Position numbers and translations under genes: made by a program
Notes under the pieces: generated by a model
What the model saw: only the letters and a program-made list of their open reading frames with translations
Told to the model about the DNA's origin: nothing
Databases searched by the model: none
In this document: one piece after another, positions 43,205 to 51,607 of the stretch
Numbering within the stretch: position 1 is the stretch's first letter
Layout of the letters: the number at the start of each line of letters is the position of its first letter
Assembly: GCA_965220055.1 (NCBI GenBank)
Contig: CBDCPE010000004.1
Span: 3,224,001-3,288,000, forward strand
Source: Bin87 sp965220055
Lineage (GTDB): Bacteria > Chloroflexota > Dehalococcoidia > Lucifugimonadales > UBA3495
Length of the DNA: 64,000 nt
Reading direction: 5' to 3'

Positions 43205-44041
43205 TTAGATAGCCTGCCAGTAGCGTCGGCCCTGCAAGCGCACGATCTTCCCAAACCCCGGCGCGGGCAGGTGCACCGCCGCCACAGGTATCCCCTCGTT
43301 CTCCAGGCGGTCCAGCACCGATTGCCGCGTGGCGATGGCCTGTTCCGGGATGATATCGGCGCGGGACGCCCAGCCGGTCTGCTGGATCTGCGCCGTGTTG
43401 TGCAGGACGTCGCCCAGGATCAGGGCTCGCTCCCCGCCAGAATCAATCATGATGCTCATGTGTCCCGGGGTGTGGCCGGGGGTTGGCACCGTGGTCAACT
43501 CGCCGGTGATGCTGAACTCGCCTTCCATCAACTCCACCAGACCCATGTCGACCAGGGGCCAGACACAATCAGGGGCGTTGGGGTATCGGTCAGGCTGCAA
43601 AGCCGGATCATGGCTGGCGTCAAGGTCGACCTTGCTGAAGTAATAGCGGGCGTTGGGGAAGGTTGGCTTGAGGTTGCCGCCATCGTCCCTAACGGTGTTC
43701 CAGCCAACGTGGTCGCGGTGCAGGTGGGTCATCACCACCGCATCGATGTCGTCAGGGGACAACCCGTTGCGGGACATATCGTCCAGCAGTTCGCCCCACG
43801 GGGTCTCGGGAGTGTCTTTGGCGCCCAGCCCAGTGTCAATGGCGATATTCTTTCCCTCCGAGCGCACCAGGAAACAAGCCAAATTGAAGCTTACCTTGCG
43901 GTCGGGAGTCAGATGGTCGTGGAAGGGTTCCCACTCCGATGCCGGAATGTCGGGGAAGAAATTGCAGATGTCAAACTCCAGTAGGCCGTCCGACAACGAA
44001 GCAATCTCCACGTTGCCGATGGTAATCTTGCTGGCAGCCAT
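43205..44041 (-). CDS. Metallo-beta-lactamase-fold hydrolase
   Basis: MBL-fold protein of 278 residues with HLHRDHVGW (di-zinc HxHxDH), Asp/His ligands in PTPGHTPGHMS and ILGDVLH. The overall match is to N-acyl homoserine lactonase-like and related lactonases that hydrolyse small esters. ATG at 44041 with GGAGGG before it is preferred; an open frame runs 189 bases further without homology. Confidence 0.9.
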   Translation of the reverse strand: MAASKITIGNVEIASLSDGLLEFDICNFFPDIPASEWEPFHDHLTPDRKVSFNLACFLVRSEGKNIAIDTGLGAKDTPETPWGELLDDMSRNGLSPDDIDAVVMTHLHRDHVGWNTVRDDGGNLKPTFPNARYYFSKVDLDASHDPALQPDRYPNAPDCVWPLVDMGLVELMEGEFSITGELTTVPTPGHTPGHMSIMIDSGGERALILGDVLHNTAQIQQTGWASRADIIPEQAIATRQSVLDRLENEGIPVAAVHLPAPGFGKIVRLQGRRYWQAI

Positions 44042-44838
44042 AGTCCCTCCAGATGCCGTGGATTGCCGCATTCTACCACCAGCGGCGTACGGCACGGGCC
44101 GACCGGGGGGTACATCGGATGGAACCCTCAACGGTCGTTTGGTCCCGAGGCGATGGGGAAATGGGTGCGTGCGTCGGTTCAGAGATCTCCAACCAGGTTG
44201 GTCGCCCACTTCGGCCAGGGGCGAGGCCAACTTGCTAATGATTTTTGGCGCAGCCGCCGCAGAAGACCAATACGGTAATGCCCTCGAACAGAGCGCGTGG
44301 GCGGTGCCCGCTCTGCTGAGCTGGCTCGCGCGTGGGCAGCTTCAGGCGTACCGGAGCTTTTTGCCGGGACAGGCAGGAAGCACAGGATTGCAAATCGGAC
44401 CGCTGCTGCGTGAACAATTGCCCAAGCCCGGTTGCAGTCCGGTTCTACCGGATTCCCGATTACGCGGAAATGACGGGCGGGATCAGTTCAGGTGTCCGCT
44501 CACGCATCATAGATGGGGCCAATCTTGCACGATTGACGGGCTGCCTCGCGGGTAGCGAGGGCAGGCGACATTGTGGCGGGATTGTCGACCCAAGCGAAAG
44601 TGTGGGGCACCGGTGAAAAGCCGGGCCGCATGAGCACATGGGAGCAAGGCCGGACCGTCCGCATTGGCGCAGCGCCGCGTTGAGGGCTCCGGAAACAGGT
44701 GATGGCCGGGCGGGTTGGCGCGACGCGCAACCGCGCCAGACAGAGAGCTCACTGGATTGCTGCTCCTCGTCTGCGGGATGGACGGGGTTCCGCCGATCGT
44801 TGGAAGCGACGAATGTTTCGCGCCGGTTATCGGATTGG
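44042..44838. other. Gene-free interval, left part of the non-coding zone
   Basis: No frame in these 800 bases looks like a protein in composition or homology and none has a ribosome site. There are several short GC-rich inverted repeats and a GGATTCCCGATTACGC/GGAAATGACGG patch near 44450. I see no tRNA or known RNA motif. Confidence 0.5.
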
Positions 44839-44877
44839 CGCGCCAGCAGCAGACAGGCGATGGCTACTGCTGGCGCG
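44839..44877 (-). repeat. Hairpin carrying a second copy of the terminal-stem sequence
   Basis: CGCGCCAGCAG and CTGCTGGCGCG form an 11-bp stem with a 17-base loop. The loop contains ACAGGCGAT (44853-44861), the same nine bases as at 44928-44936. On the minus strand it is 50 bases downstream of the candidate RNA and could end or switch it. Confidence 0.55.
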
Positions 44878-44927
44878 AAAGGTTCAGATCGATGCTGCTA
44901 TGGGCTTCCTCCCGATGTTTGGGATGT

Positions 44928-45177
44928 ACAGGCGATGATTTGGAGTGTTTGACCAGGTTCCGAGCGGTATCAGCCCTACGGCCGGAGGTGGTGCGCTGGG
45001 GTTTTTGCTCTCATTCTCCATGCCTGAAGCATGGCGCGCTGTGGCGGGCGCGGTGGCCGAGGGGACTGCCCCGATTAAAGTGGTCGGAGACAGTCTCCTG
45101 CAGAGGCCGGCAGCGACTTGGTGCTGATTGGCCGTGAACGCTCGGAACCTGGTCGATGGAACCGATTTATCGCCTGT
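44928..45177 (-). ncRNA. Candidate structured non-coding RNA (about 250 nt), unknown class
   Basis: Nested pairing closes the segment: ACAGGCGAT at both ends (9 bp, 44928-44936 with 45169-45177), a symmetrical 14/14-base internal loop, then GACCAGGTTCCGAGCG (16 perfect bp, 44951-44966 with 45139-45154), then ATCAGC/GCTGAT and CGGCC/GGCCG, and inside these several small hairpins (GGAGA/TCTCC, GGGG/CCCC, CCATGC/GCATGG). A minus-strand promoter (45184-45213) has its -10 seven bases before 45177, so the predicted first base is the first base of the outer stem. No coding frame fits. It lacks the hallmark bases of RNase P RNA, SRP RNA and tmRNA. A rod closed at its ends recalls 6S RNA, but the branched middle does not. 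Confidence 0.6.
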
Positions 45178-45183
45178 GAAGCC

Positions 45184-45213
45184 ATTATAGAGCATAGGTT
45201 CGCAATAGATCAA
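45184..45213 (-). promoter_or_regulatory. Promoter for the candidate RNA
   Basis: Minus strand: -35 TTGATC (45208-45213), 18-base spacer, perfect -10 TATAAT (45184-45189). Predicted start is 45177. Confidence 0.6.
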
Positions 45214-45528
45214 GAGGGTGGTGTCACCGACGGGCAACCAGTTTGCGATTGCATCGAGTGAAATGACGCGGCCATCCCGGCGACGAGACGGCGCCTCCTT
45301 CGCCAACGAGATTGCCGCGCTTCGCTCGCAATGACGATGGAGGGGTCGCTCGTAATGGCTGATCTGCCAGACTGGGCAGGTGTCAGGGTGCGCGTGGGGT
45401 TGATCTCGGGATTGCGTCTGTGGCGCCAGGGTGAGTATTGTGCGACGACCACAGCCACCGTGATTGCTGACAACAAGAGATAGACGCGCGCATTCAGCAG
45501 GTGGTAAACCTGACGCAGGTGGTCATCC
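45214..45528. other. Gene-free interval before the DUF2851 gene
   Basis: No gene is seen. The stretch includes CGCTTCGCTCGCAATGAC, a sequence like the dispersed palindromic repeats common in such genomes. Confidence 0.4.
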
Positions 45529-46845
45529 ATGAGCGTGAACGACCCTCCAGAATCGGATATCAGCGATACGCCGCAAGGACGAGGCGCGGCGGATTCGATC
45601 CCGCCCATCACGGAAAAGCAGCTGGCGTTCCTCTGGCAGCGGAGGGCGGCGCGCAGTCGGGCGCTTCGAACCGAACGGGGCCGCCGGATCCGGGTGCTAT
45701 ACCCGGGGCGCCCGGGAGTGACAGCGGGGCCAGATTTCAGGAACGCCCTGCTGCTGGTGGAAGACCAGGGGCTCGTACAGGGCGACGTGGAAGTCCATTT
45801 GCGTCAGCACGACTGGCGATCGCACGGCCATCACGAGGATCCCAACTACAACGGAGTAGCACTGCACGTCGCGCTGGAGACAACCGGCACGCACTCGCGT
45901 ACGGCAAGCGGCAGCAGACCCCCATTGGTTGATTTGCAAGGTTTGCTGGATGCGCCGACCGATGAGGGCGCTCCAGACGAGACGAGGGACCACCTGTGGG
46001 GGTTGCTGGAGAGATACGGCTACAGACGTCCGGACACGGCGGATCGAATGGCTGCCTTACTCAACCGGGCTGGCGACGAGCGGTTCCTCTGGCGCAGCAG
46101 TGTCCTGCAGCAGCTAATGTCGGCGCAACCGCCAGAGCAGACGTTGTGGGAATCGATATGCGAAGCATTGGGTTATCGACACAACCAACACGCGTTCCTG
46201 CTACTCGCGGCCGCCGCCCGAATAGACGTGTTGGGAGACATGGCACGTCGGTTGCCTGCAAGGGATCGGAGCAGCGCGTTAGCCTCTATGCTGCTTGACG
46301 TAGCCGGGTTTGGCGGCCACGCGGGGCGAGGATCCTGGGGAGGGACCTCGGTGGACCTGGGACCCACGCTGGATGTGGGCCAGTGGAAACTATTTCGGGT
46401 GCGTCCATCCAATCATCCGCGTCGAAGGGTAGCAGGGGCCGCCGAGTTGTTAGCTCGATTCGCCGAGGCAGGGCTGCATGCCGGCCTGGCGAGCGTGGCT
46501 GTCTCCGGTCATCCCGCGGAGTTGACTAGGTCTTTGAGCGTGGGCCGTGGCGCAGAAGGGGGAACGGCGGTGATCGGGTCCGGCAGGGCCAAGGATATAG
46601 CGGTCAACGCGGTGTTGCCGTTCTTACACGGGTGGGCAACGCTCACCGGGAACACGATCGGCGCGGGAGCGATGCTGGAACTGTACCGAAGGTACGGGAG
46701 ACTGGCGGAAAACGAAATCACCCGAGAACTGGCGTCGGCGTTGCAACTTCCGGAGTGGGGACGGGTTGCCGGAAGCGCCAGGCAACAACAAGGGTTGATC
46801 CACCTGCAACGATTGCTGGCGGGGGCTGCCAACTCACAACGCTAA
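45529..46845 (+). CDS. DUF2851 family protein
   Basis: A 438-residue protein of the DUF2851 family, function unknown. The conserved N-terminal part reads TEKQLAFLWQRRA, RIRVLYPGRPGVTAGPDFRNALL and GDVEVHLRQHDWRSHGHHEDPNYNGVALHV (quoted by its ends GDVEVHLRQHDW and HEDPNYNGVALHV), with the DVExH, DW..H.H and D..Y..V.LHV pattern suggesting a metal site. The C-terminus is helical. It is transcribed alone, ending before a tandem repeat and hairpin that separates it from the convergent cupin genes. Confidence 0.85.
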   Translation: MSVNDPPESDISDTPQGRGAADSIPPITEKQLAFLWQRRAARSRALRTERGRRIRVLYPGRPGVTAGPDFRNALLLVEDQGLVQGDVEVHLRQHDWRSHGHHEDPNYNGVALHVALETTGTHSRTASGSRPPLVDLQGLLDAPTDEGAPDETRDHLWGLLERYGYRRPDTADRMAALLNRAGDERFLWRSSVLQQLMSAQPPEQTLWESICEALGYRHNQHAFLLLAAAARIDVLGDMARRLPARDRSSALASMLLDVAGFGGHAGRGSWGGTSVDLGPTLDVGQWKLFRVRPSNHPRRRVAGAAELLARFAEAGLHAGLASVAVSGHPAELTRSLSVGRGAEGGTAVIGSGRAKDIAVNAVLPFLHGWATLTGNTIGAGAMLELYRRYGRLAENEITRELASALQLPEWGRVAGSARQQQGLIHLQRLLAGAANSQR

Positions 46846-46888
46846 CGGGGGCGACAACGCTAACGGGGGCGACAATGAAGTCGCCCCC
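46837..46888. terminator. Tandem 18-base repeat with a GC hairpin
   Basis: CAACGCTAACGGGGGCGA occurs twice in a row (46837-46854 and 46855-46872), and GGGGGCGAC (46865-46873) pairs with GTCGCCCCC (46880-46888). The hairpin sits between the ends of two convergent genes and could terminate both. Confidence 0.55.
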
Positions 46889-46920
46889 GCAGTTACTGCT
46901 GTACCATTGCGAACGGCGGA

Positions 46921-47253
46921 TCACTTCAGGGGAACCGCCAGCGACACCCGGGGTTCCTCGCCGATGTTGCGAATGATGTGCCCATGGCCAGTGAGGTCCT
47001 CAGCCACCAAAACATCGCCGGGGCTGAACTGACGCTTGGCTCCGCTGGCAACCTCGATCTCGGCGCCTCCGGACATGAACACGACATACTGATGCCTGGG
47101 CGCGGTGTGATAGTCCTGCCACCACCCGGCCGGGCGCTGGCCGACGGTGATGTCACCGGGGCCAACGTTGTTGGCGATTTCGGCGAACTGGTCGGGGCTC
47201 AGGTCTTCGAAATGGGATTCGCCGTCGTCTCCGGCGTAGATACGGATAATCAT
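46921..47253 (-). CDS. Cupin-domain protein (third of three paralogues)
   Basis: Single-domain cupin of 110 residues. Metal-site segments are DYHTAPRHQYVVFMSGGAEIEV and GDVLVAEDLTGHGH (first quoted by its start DYHTAPRHQYVVF). It is clearly a paralogue of the next two genes: SHFEDLSPDQFAEIANNVGPGDI is nearly the same as in the second copy. Short spacing (16 bases) suggests joint transcription. Substrate unknown. Confidence 0.87.
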   Translation of the reverse strand: MIIRIYAGDDGESHFEDLSPDQFAEIANNVGPGDITVGQRPAGWWQDYHTAPRHQYVVFMSGGAEIEVASGAKRQFSPGDVLVAEDLTGHGHIIRNIGEEPRVSLAVPLK

Positions 47254-47269
47254 GGCGTCATGCCTCCCG

Positions 47270-47614
47270 CTAACCTTCAGCGAGGGGAACGGCCAGGGAT
47301 ACGCGGAAGTCGTCCCCGATGCTGCGGGCGATGTGTCCGTGACCGGTCAGATCTTCGGCCACCAGGACGTCGCCGGGGAACATCCGTACTTTGGTGCCGT
47401 CAGCTGCCTCGAACTCGGCGATACCGTTGAGGTTCACCACGTATTGCCGGCGAGGGGCGTTGTGATAATCGGAGAAACTGGGGGATTCCCGTCGGTTGAC
47501 GTTGATCTCGCCAGGGCCGACGTTGTTGGCGATATCAGCGAACTGGTCGGGGCTCAGGTTTTCAAAATGGCTTTCGCCATCGCTGCCGGTGTAAACGCGC
47601 ACTATCTGTCCCAT
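47270..47614 (-). CDS. Cupin-domain protein (second of three paralogues)
   Basis: A 114-residue cupin with SHFENLSPDQFADIANNVGPG, DYHNAPRRQYVVNLNG and GDVLVAEDLTGHGHIAR. It is close to the third copy and less like the first. The metal-binding residues are kept. A good AAGGAGG-like site precedes the ATG. Confidence 0.87.
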   Translation of the reverse strand: MGQIVRVYTGSDGESHFENLSPDQFADIANNVGPGEINVNRRESPSFSDYHNAPRRQYVVNLNGIAEFEAADGTKVRMFPGDVLVAEDLTGHGHIARSIGDDFRVSLAVPLAEG

Positions 47615-47656
47615 AAAGGTTTCCTCCTGTGTGCTGGGGGGTGAATTGACCGCGGA

Positions 47657-47995
47657 TCAGCCCGCCAACGGGACAACCGCAGTGAGGCTGGGTACGTCTC
47701 CAACCACGCGGGTAGTGTGCCCCTGGCCGGTGGTGTCTTCTACCAGGCGGGCGTCGCCGGGACCGTAGCGGAAAATGGAGCCGTCGCCGAGGCCGATTTC
47801 GATTTCCCCGCTGAGCGAGATGACGTACTGCCGCCGAGGAGCGGGATGCCAATCGACGAAATTGCCAGGTGGAGACTCGCGGAAGGTTATCGACTGAGCG
47901 GCTCGCGCATCGCCCAGTTCCGGATAGTCCGCGAGGCTGGTCTCTTCAACGTGCGACTGACCGTCATCGCCGGCATAGAGTCGGAATATCGCCAT
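47657..47995 (-). CDS. Cupin-domain protein (first of three paralogues)
   Basis: A 112-residue cupin (AIFRLYAGDDGQSHVEETSL, DWHPAPRRQYVISLSGEIEI, GDARLVEDTTGQGH). GDVLVAEDLTGHGH of the others is changed to GDARLVEDTTGQGH, so one of the histidines is replaced by Gln. The start ATG at 47995 has GTAGGTG upstream; the open frame goes on 255 bases further without homology. It leads the tandem array. Confidence 0.85.
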   Translation of the reverse strand: MAIFRLYAGDDGQSHVEETSLADYPELGDARAAQSITFRESPPGNFVDWHPAPRRQYVISLSGEIEIGLGDGSIFRYGPGDARLVEDTTGQGHTTRVVGDVPSLTAVVPLAG

Positions 47996-48311
47996 GGATT
48001 CACCTACTGTGACGGGCAAGAATGTCCAAAGTGGGCTCATCTTACCCTTCAGTTGGTGTGGGAGCAACCGGTGAGGGTCGGCTCTTTGGGACCGCAGCAG
48101 ACTACGGCGCTGTATGAGGGGGTTGTGAACATTTGCGAGTTTGGCGAACCAACCCATGTATCTCGTGCTTACAATGTTGTGTCCGAACATGTGGTTGGAC
48201 CGGCTACTCGCAGGCGAACAGCACATGTCTACCTGGGAGAAACCAAGCATGTTGGCGTAGGTTCACAGCGTTACGACCAACCGATGACGCAATTGGAATG
48301 GAGGAGGCAGC

Positions 48312-49133
48312 GTGACGCATACGCTTTGCACAGACCATGAATGCACCATGGGGTACAGCGCTGAGTTCTTGCAACTGCTGGACCGGCGCAACGCGCATAC
48401 ACACGCGGCCCATCTGCTGCCGCGGCTACGGGGCGGACTGCGCGTGCTGGATTTCAGGAGAGGTTCCGGCAGCATTACCGTCGGGTTGGCGGCAGCGGTG
48501 GACCCTGGCGAAGTTCACGGCATCGATATGGAGGAGAGCCCGATCGAAATGGCCCGCTCCGCCGCTTCATCGGGTGGGCATCGAAACGCAAAGTTCCACG
48601 TCGGCATCGTGTACGAACTGCATTTCGAGGACAACTCTTTTGACGTAGCGCATCGCCACGCCGTGCTGATGCGTGTCCCCGACACCGATGCGGCGCTGCG
48701 CAAGGTCAAAAGAGTTATTAATCCCGGGGGTATTATAGCCAGTAGAGAGATGATCGCTGGGCCTTCGTTTTCTGAGCCGGCCGGCGAAAATACTTCTGAA
48801 GCCTGGGCCACGCTGACCCGGCTGCTGGCGGCCAGCCGCGGCCAACCTGAAATGGGCCAGGAGCTGAAACGCAGGCCCCTGGAGGCCGGCTTTACCAACA
48901 TCCACGCGACCGCATCGTTCGACTACTCCAGCTCCGCTGACGATGTTGCCTTCCTCCACGCTTTCATCATGGACTGGTTCTTCATGCCCTGGGTGATAAC
49001 GGCGCCCACTCAATACGGCCTGGCTACTCACGAACAGTTCGATCAGTGGCGCGCCGAGATGGACGAGTGGAAAGAGATTGAGCGCGCGGTTGGCGGCTGG
49101 GCTTTCGGTGAAGCCATTGGCGCCAAGCCCTGA
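48312..49133 (+). CDS. Class I SAM-dependent methyltransferase
   Basis: A 273-residue methyltransferase with a UbiE-like layout: motif I is VLDFRRGSGSITVGLA near 46-61, motif II DNSFDVAHRHAVLMRVPD, motif III NPGGIIASREM. In motif I the common DxGCGxG reads DFRRGSG, with Arg-Arg where Gly-Cys is usual, so SAM binding may be altered. GGAGGAGG stands before the GTG start at 48312. It converges on ssrA from the left with a hairpin between. Confidence 0.82.
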   Translation: MTHTLCTDHECTMGYSAEFLQLLDRRNAHTHAAHLLPRLRGGLRVLDFRRGSGSITVGLAAAVDPGEVHGIDMEESPIEMARSAASSGGHRNAKFHVGIVYELHFEDNSFDVAHRHAVLMRVPDTDAALRKVKRVINPGGIIASREMIAGPSFSEPAGENTSEAWATLTRLLAASRGQPEMGQELKRRPLEAGFTNIHATASFDYSSSADDVAFLHAFIMDWFFMPWVITAPTQYGLATHEQFDQWRAEMDEWKEIERAVGGWAFGEAIGAKP

Positions 49134-49215
49134 AGCTCGCAATCCTGCACAGCGCGCCCTTTGGACCGTTAGAGCCGTTTGCTGGCACATAGTGTTGGTG
49201 ATACCATGGTTACAC

Positions 49216-49238
49216 GCGTCGCATTATTCGAGCGACGC
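49216..49238 (+). terminator. Hairpin between the methyltransferase gene and ssrA
   Basis: GCGTCGC (49216-49222) pairs with GCGACGC (49232-49238) over a 9-base loop, followed by CTTTC. It stands 10 bases before the tmRNA 5' end and may end upstream transcripts. Confidence 0.35.
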
Positions 49239-49248
49239 CTTTCAGAAT

Positions 49249-49604
49249 GGGGACGCGTAGGTTCGACAGGAGCGGTTTCTGACGGATTGCAGGCCGAGGT
49301 TGCTGCTGCCCTCGTAAAAACGGTGGCAAACAATTAACTGGCGAACGTGAATTCGCTCTAGCCGCCTAGTAGCGGCTACGTCTGCCACCAGTAAGTCCGG
49401 AAGCTGGGACGCGGACGTACAATAATTCCGGGATGCTACCCCAGGGACACCGATACTCGGGGCCATAGATTTTATCGGCTGGCGGCTGGCGAATCCTGTC
49501 GGCGGGAGTCCTCAGCAGCGAGACTAAATCGCCGAACACGCTTGTAGCATATCCGATCAGGGGAGTTTCTGGACGGGGAGTGCGACTCTCCCCCGTCTCC
49601 ACCA
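49249..49604 (+). ncRNA. ssrA: Transfer-messenger RNA (tmRNA)
   Basis: tmRNA rescues stalled ribosomes by acting first as a tRNA and then as a short mRNA. The 5' end GGGGACG (49249-49255) pairs with CGTCTCC (49594-49600), followed by A and encoded CCA ending at 49604. The near-invariant GGTTCGACAGGA occurs right after the acceptor strand, and a T-arm GGGGAG-TGCGACT-CTCCCC lies at 49575-49593. The tag frame reads GGC AAA CAA and so on from 49325 to give GKQLTGEREFALAA and two TAG stops (49367-49372); ALAA is the usual degradation signal. Length 356 fits. The first residue of the tag is slightly uncertain. An integrase gene overlaps its last 133 bases on the other strand. Confidence 0.93.
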
Positions 49605-51139
49605 TTCCCAGTTAAATGTCCGGTTTTGGCCGGTCGCAACGACATATCGTTGCGTTCCGCCATCGCCAGCATGGTCTGGCAGTAATCCGGTTTGGGCAGA
49701 AGGCCGACTATTGCTCGGCGTTCCAAGTCTACGTACACGGCCTCGAGAACCGTCCTCAACATTCGGTTTCGGCGACTTACTGACGACGAACGCCATTCTG
49801 TGGCAAAGTTCGCCAAATGACTCCCTGCCCGAGTCGCGGCGTCGATTTCCGGTATGTGCATGCCCACCATCTGAGCTTCGGCTTGGTTTTTCATGACCGT
49901 GTAACTTTTCCAGTCGATTTCGCCTGCCATATAGAGATGCCGGGCTCTGTCAACCTGGTTTTGTATTGATTGTCGTTTTTGGACAGCGGCGGTGTAGTCC
50001 TGGCCCTTGACGTGGTGCTCGATGATCCAGTCGACCCAGTCCTCTCGGAGTTGGAATCCGTCAAACAGTCGCTCCACCTGCTGCTCGATCTGCCAGCCCA
50101 CAAATGCCCTCCCCTGGTGGCGACAGACTACGCTCATTCCCCGGTCCGGGCTTTTGTAGTAGGTCTTCCCTCCTGAACTCTGGTTCTGGGACCACAACTC
50201 CGTCCCGCACTCGTGGCACCGCAGCAGCTTGGTCAGCAGGTGCGGGTGCTCGCTCTTCACGTTGGCGGACACCGAGCGCCGGGACCGGTTCTTGGCCATC
50301 CGTTCCTGCACCGCCGCAAACAACTCCACGCTGATCAGCCCCTGGTGCCGGCCCTCAAAGTGATCATCCTTGTACCTCACCTCACCCAGGTAGAACCGGT
50401 TCTTCAGCATGTCCCGGACGCTGTAGTTGGTGAACCGCCGGCCCGCGCCTTCCACCACCTCGCCCATGATCACCTGGGGCTTTTTGCTCTTGGTGCAAAA
50501 CCCCTGCCCGTTCAACCACGCCGCCAACGTGCTCATGGACTCCACGCCGTTGGCGTACCGCTGAAACATCTCCACCACGGCCTGGGCCTTCACCCAGTCC
50601 GCGTGGCAGCCGGTATGGCCTTCGTCAATCCCGTAGCACATGGCGTCGCAGCGCTCGTAGCCGAAGGGCGGCTCGCCGTTGAACAGGCCCTGCATGGCCC
50701 GCTCCCGCATCCCTTTCTTGGTGTGGCCCGAGAGGGCGTCGGAAAAGTACTGGGCGAAGGCGCCCAGCATGGTCATGAACAGCTTGCCCTCTGGGGTGGA
50801 GTAGTCGATGTCCTGGGTGATGGAGACGTAAGTAACGTTGTGCTGGGAGAAGACGTGGAAGGCGTCGAGCATGACGCGCAGGTTGCGGGAGAAGCGGTCC
50901 AGGGTGTGGGTGGCTGCCACATCGAAGTTGCCCGCCTGGGCGTCTTCCAACATTTCGCGGAAGGCGGGGCGCTTGGCGGTGGACTCCAGCCAGGCAGAGC
51001 GGCCTTCCTCGTCGTAGGTGCCGACCACTTCCCAGCCCTTCTGGGCGCAGAAGTCGTGGAAGGCCCGACGCTGGGCGTCCAGGGAGAACCCCTCCACCTG
51101 ATCCTCATCACTCACCCGGAAATATCCCACTGCTCTCAT
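49472..51139 (-). CDS. Large serine recombinase (site-specific integrase)
   Basis: Serine integrase of 555 residues. Resolvase domain (1-150) with nucleophile Ser10 in GYFRVSDEDQ and the Arg-rich LDRFSRNLR; recombinase domain (about 165-280); zinc ribbon (LLRCHECGTELWSQ to VVCRHQ, about 308-340); coiled coil (about 385-410). The last 44 codons are antisense to ssrA, so the C-terminus (GDGGESHSPSRNSP onwards) is encoded by the host tmRNA gene and must change on excision. That strongly ties the enzyme to this site. AGGTAG-type sequence stands before the ATG. Confidence 0.93.
   Translation of the reverse strand: MRAVGYFRVSDEDQVEGFSLDAQRRAFHDFCAQKGWEVVGTYDEEGRSAWLESTAKRPAFREMLEDAQAGNFDVAATHTLDRFSRNLRVMLDAFHVFSQHNVTYVSITQDIDYSTPEGKLFMTMLGAFAQYFSDALSGHTKKGMRERAMQGLFNGEPPFGYERCDAMCYGIDEGHTGCHADWVKAQAVVEMFQRYANGVESMSTLAAWLNGQGFCTKSKKPQVIMGEVVEGAGRRFTNYSVRDMLKNRFYLGEVRYKDDHFEGRHQGLISVELFAAVQERMAKNRSRRSVSANVKSEHPHLLTKLLRCHECGTELWSQNQSSGGKTYYKSPDRGMSVVCRHQGRAFVGWQIEQQVERLFDGFQLREDWVDWIIEHHVKGQDYTAAVQKRQSIQNQVDRARHLYMAGEIDWKSYTVMKNQAEAQMVGMHIPEIDAATRAGSHLANFATEWRSSSVSRRNRMLRTVLEAVYVDLERRAIVGLLPKPDYCQTMLAMAERNDMSLRPAKTGHLTGNGGDGGESHSPSRNSPDRICYKRVRRFSLAAEDSRRQDSPAASR
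49571..49604 (+). other. Probable left attachment site (attL) at the ssrA 3' end
   Basis: The T-arm and acceptor region of ssrA forms the border to the serine recombinase gene. Integration into the 3' part of ssrA, restoring the gene, is a known habit of genomic islands, including vinyl chloride reductase islands of Dehalococcoides. The exact core is unknown, since no second copy was found in the window. Confidence 0.55.
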
Positions 51140-51268
51140 CTCTACCTCCTTCGGCCTCAGCCATCACTCCCATCATCATGGCTCAGCTCTTTTGAGCCAA
51201 ACGAGGAGCGTCAACGGCATGCCCCCAAAATCCTCGCACTAGGGATTGCCGGCCGCAAGCGTCCGACG

Positions 51269-51607
51269 TCAGTCGTCGTGAAAAACAGGCAGCACGTGGG
51301 GATGAACTGTTCGCCAAGCGGTGCTTGTCACCGCCGCGCCAGCGATCGCAATTCCCGCCTCCGCCATCTGCAACATTTGCGCCAACCCGCCGAATATTCC
51401 CGAAACCTCCGGGTTCAGCTTCTCGGGAAGCTTTACAGCCAGATACGCGATCAGCAACAGCGCCAGAATGCTCAGCATCGCGTTTACGAAGTTGATCCCA
51501 TCCTCGCCGGTGGACACGCCACCGTTTAACCCGCCGCCTCCCACCAGCACTAGCTTGGCCAGGTAAAGGACCAGGAGAACCGCCATCTGCTGGAACAACG
51601 TGCCCAT
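51269..51607 (-). CDS. Small hydrophobic protein, possibly conjugation-related
   Basis: A 112-residue protein with two or three membrane segments (MAVLLVLYLAKLVLVGGGG, MLSILALLLIAYLAVKL and GIAIAGAAV). The pattern is like short fragments of VirB6/TrbL-type proteins, but the resemblance is weak. It lies beside the integrase on the same strand with no clear ribosome site. The call is tentative. Confidence 0.4.
   Translation of the reverse strand: MGTLFQQMAVLLVLYLAKLVLVGGGGLNGGVSTGEDGINFVNAMLSILALLLIAYLAVKLPEKLNPEVSGIFGGLAQMLQMAEAGIAIAGAAVTSTAWRTVHPHVLPVFHDD

Noticed and set aside
44951..45154. The inverted-repeat segment as RNase P RNA, SRP RNA or cobalamin riboswitch
   Set aside because: A short GGAGGAAG and a GCAGGAGACTG stretch recall these classes, but the invariant core motifs of each are missing or out of order.
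50213..51529. 438-codon plus-strand open frame across the recombinase
   Set aside because: Rich in His, Leu and Val with no family; it mirrors the serine recombinase codons.
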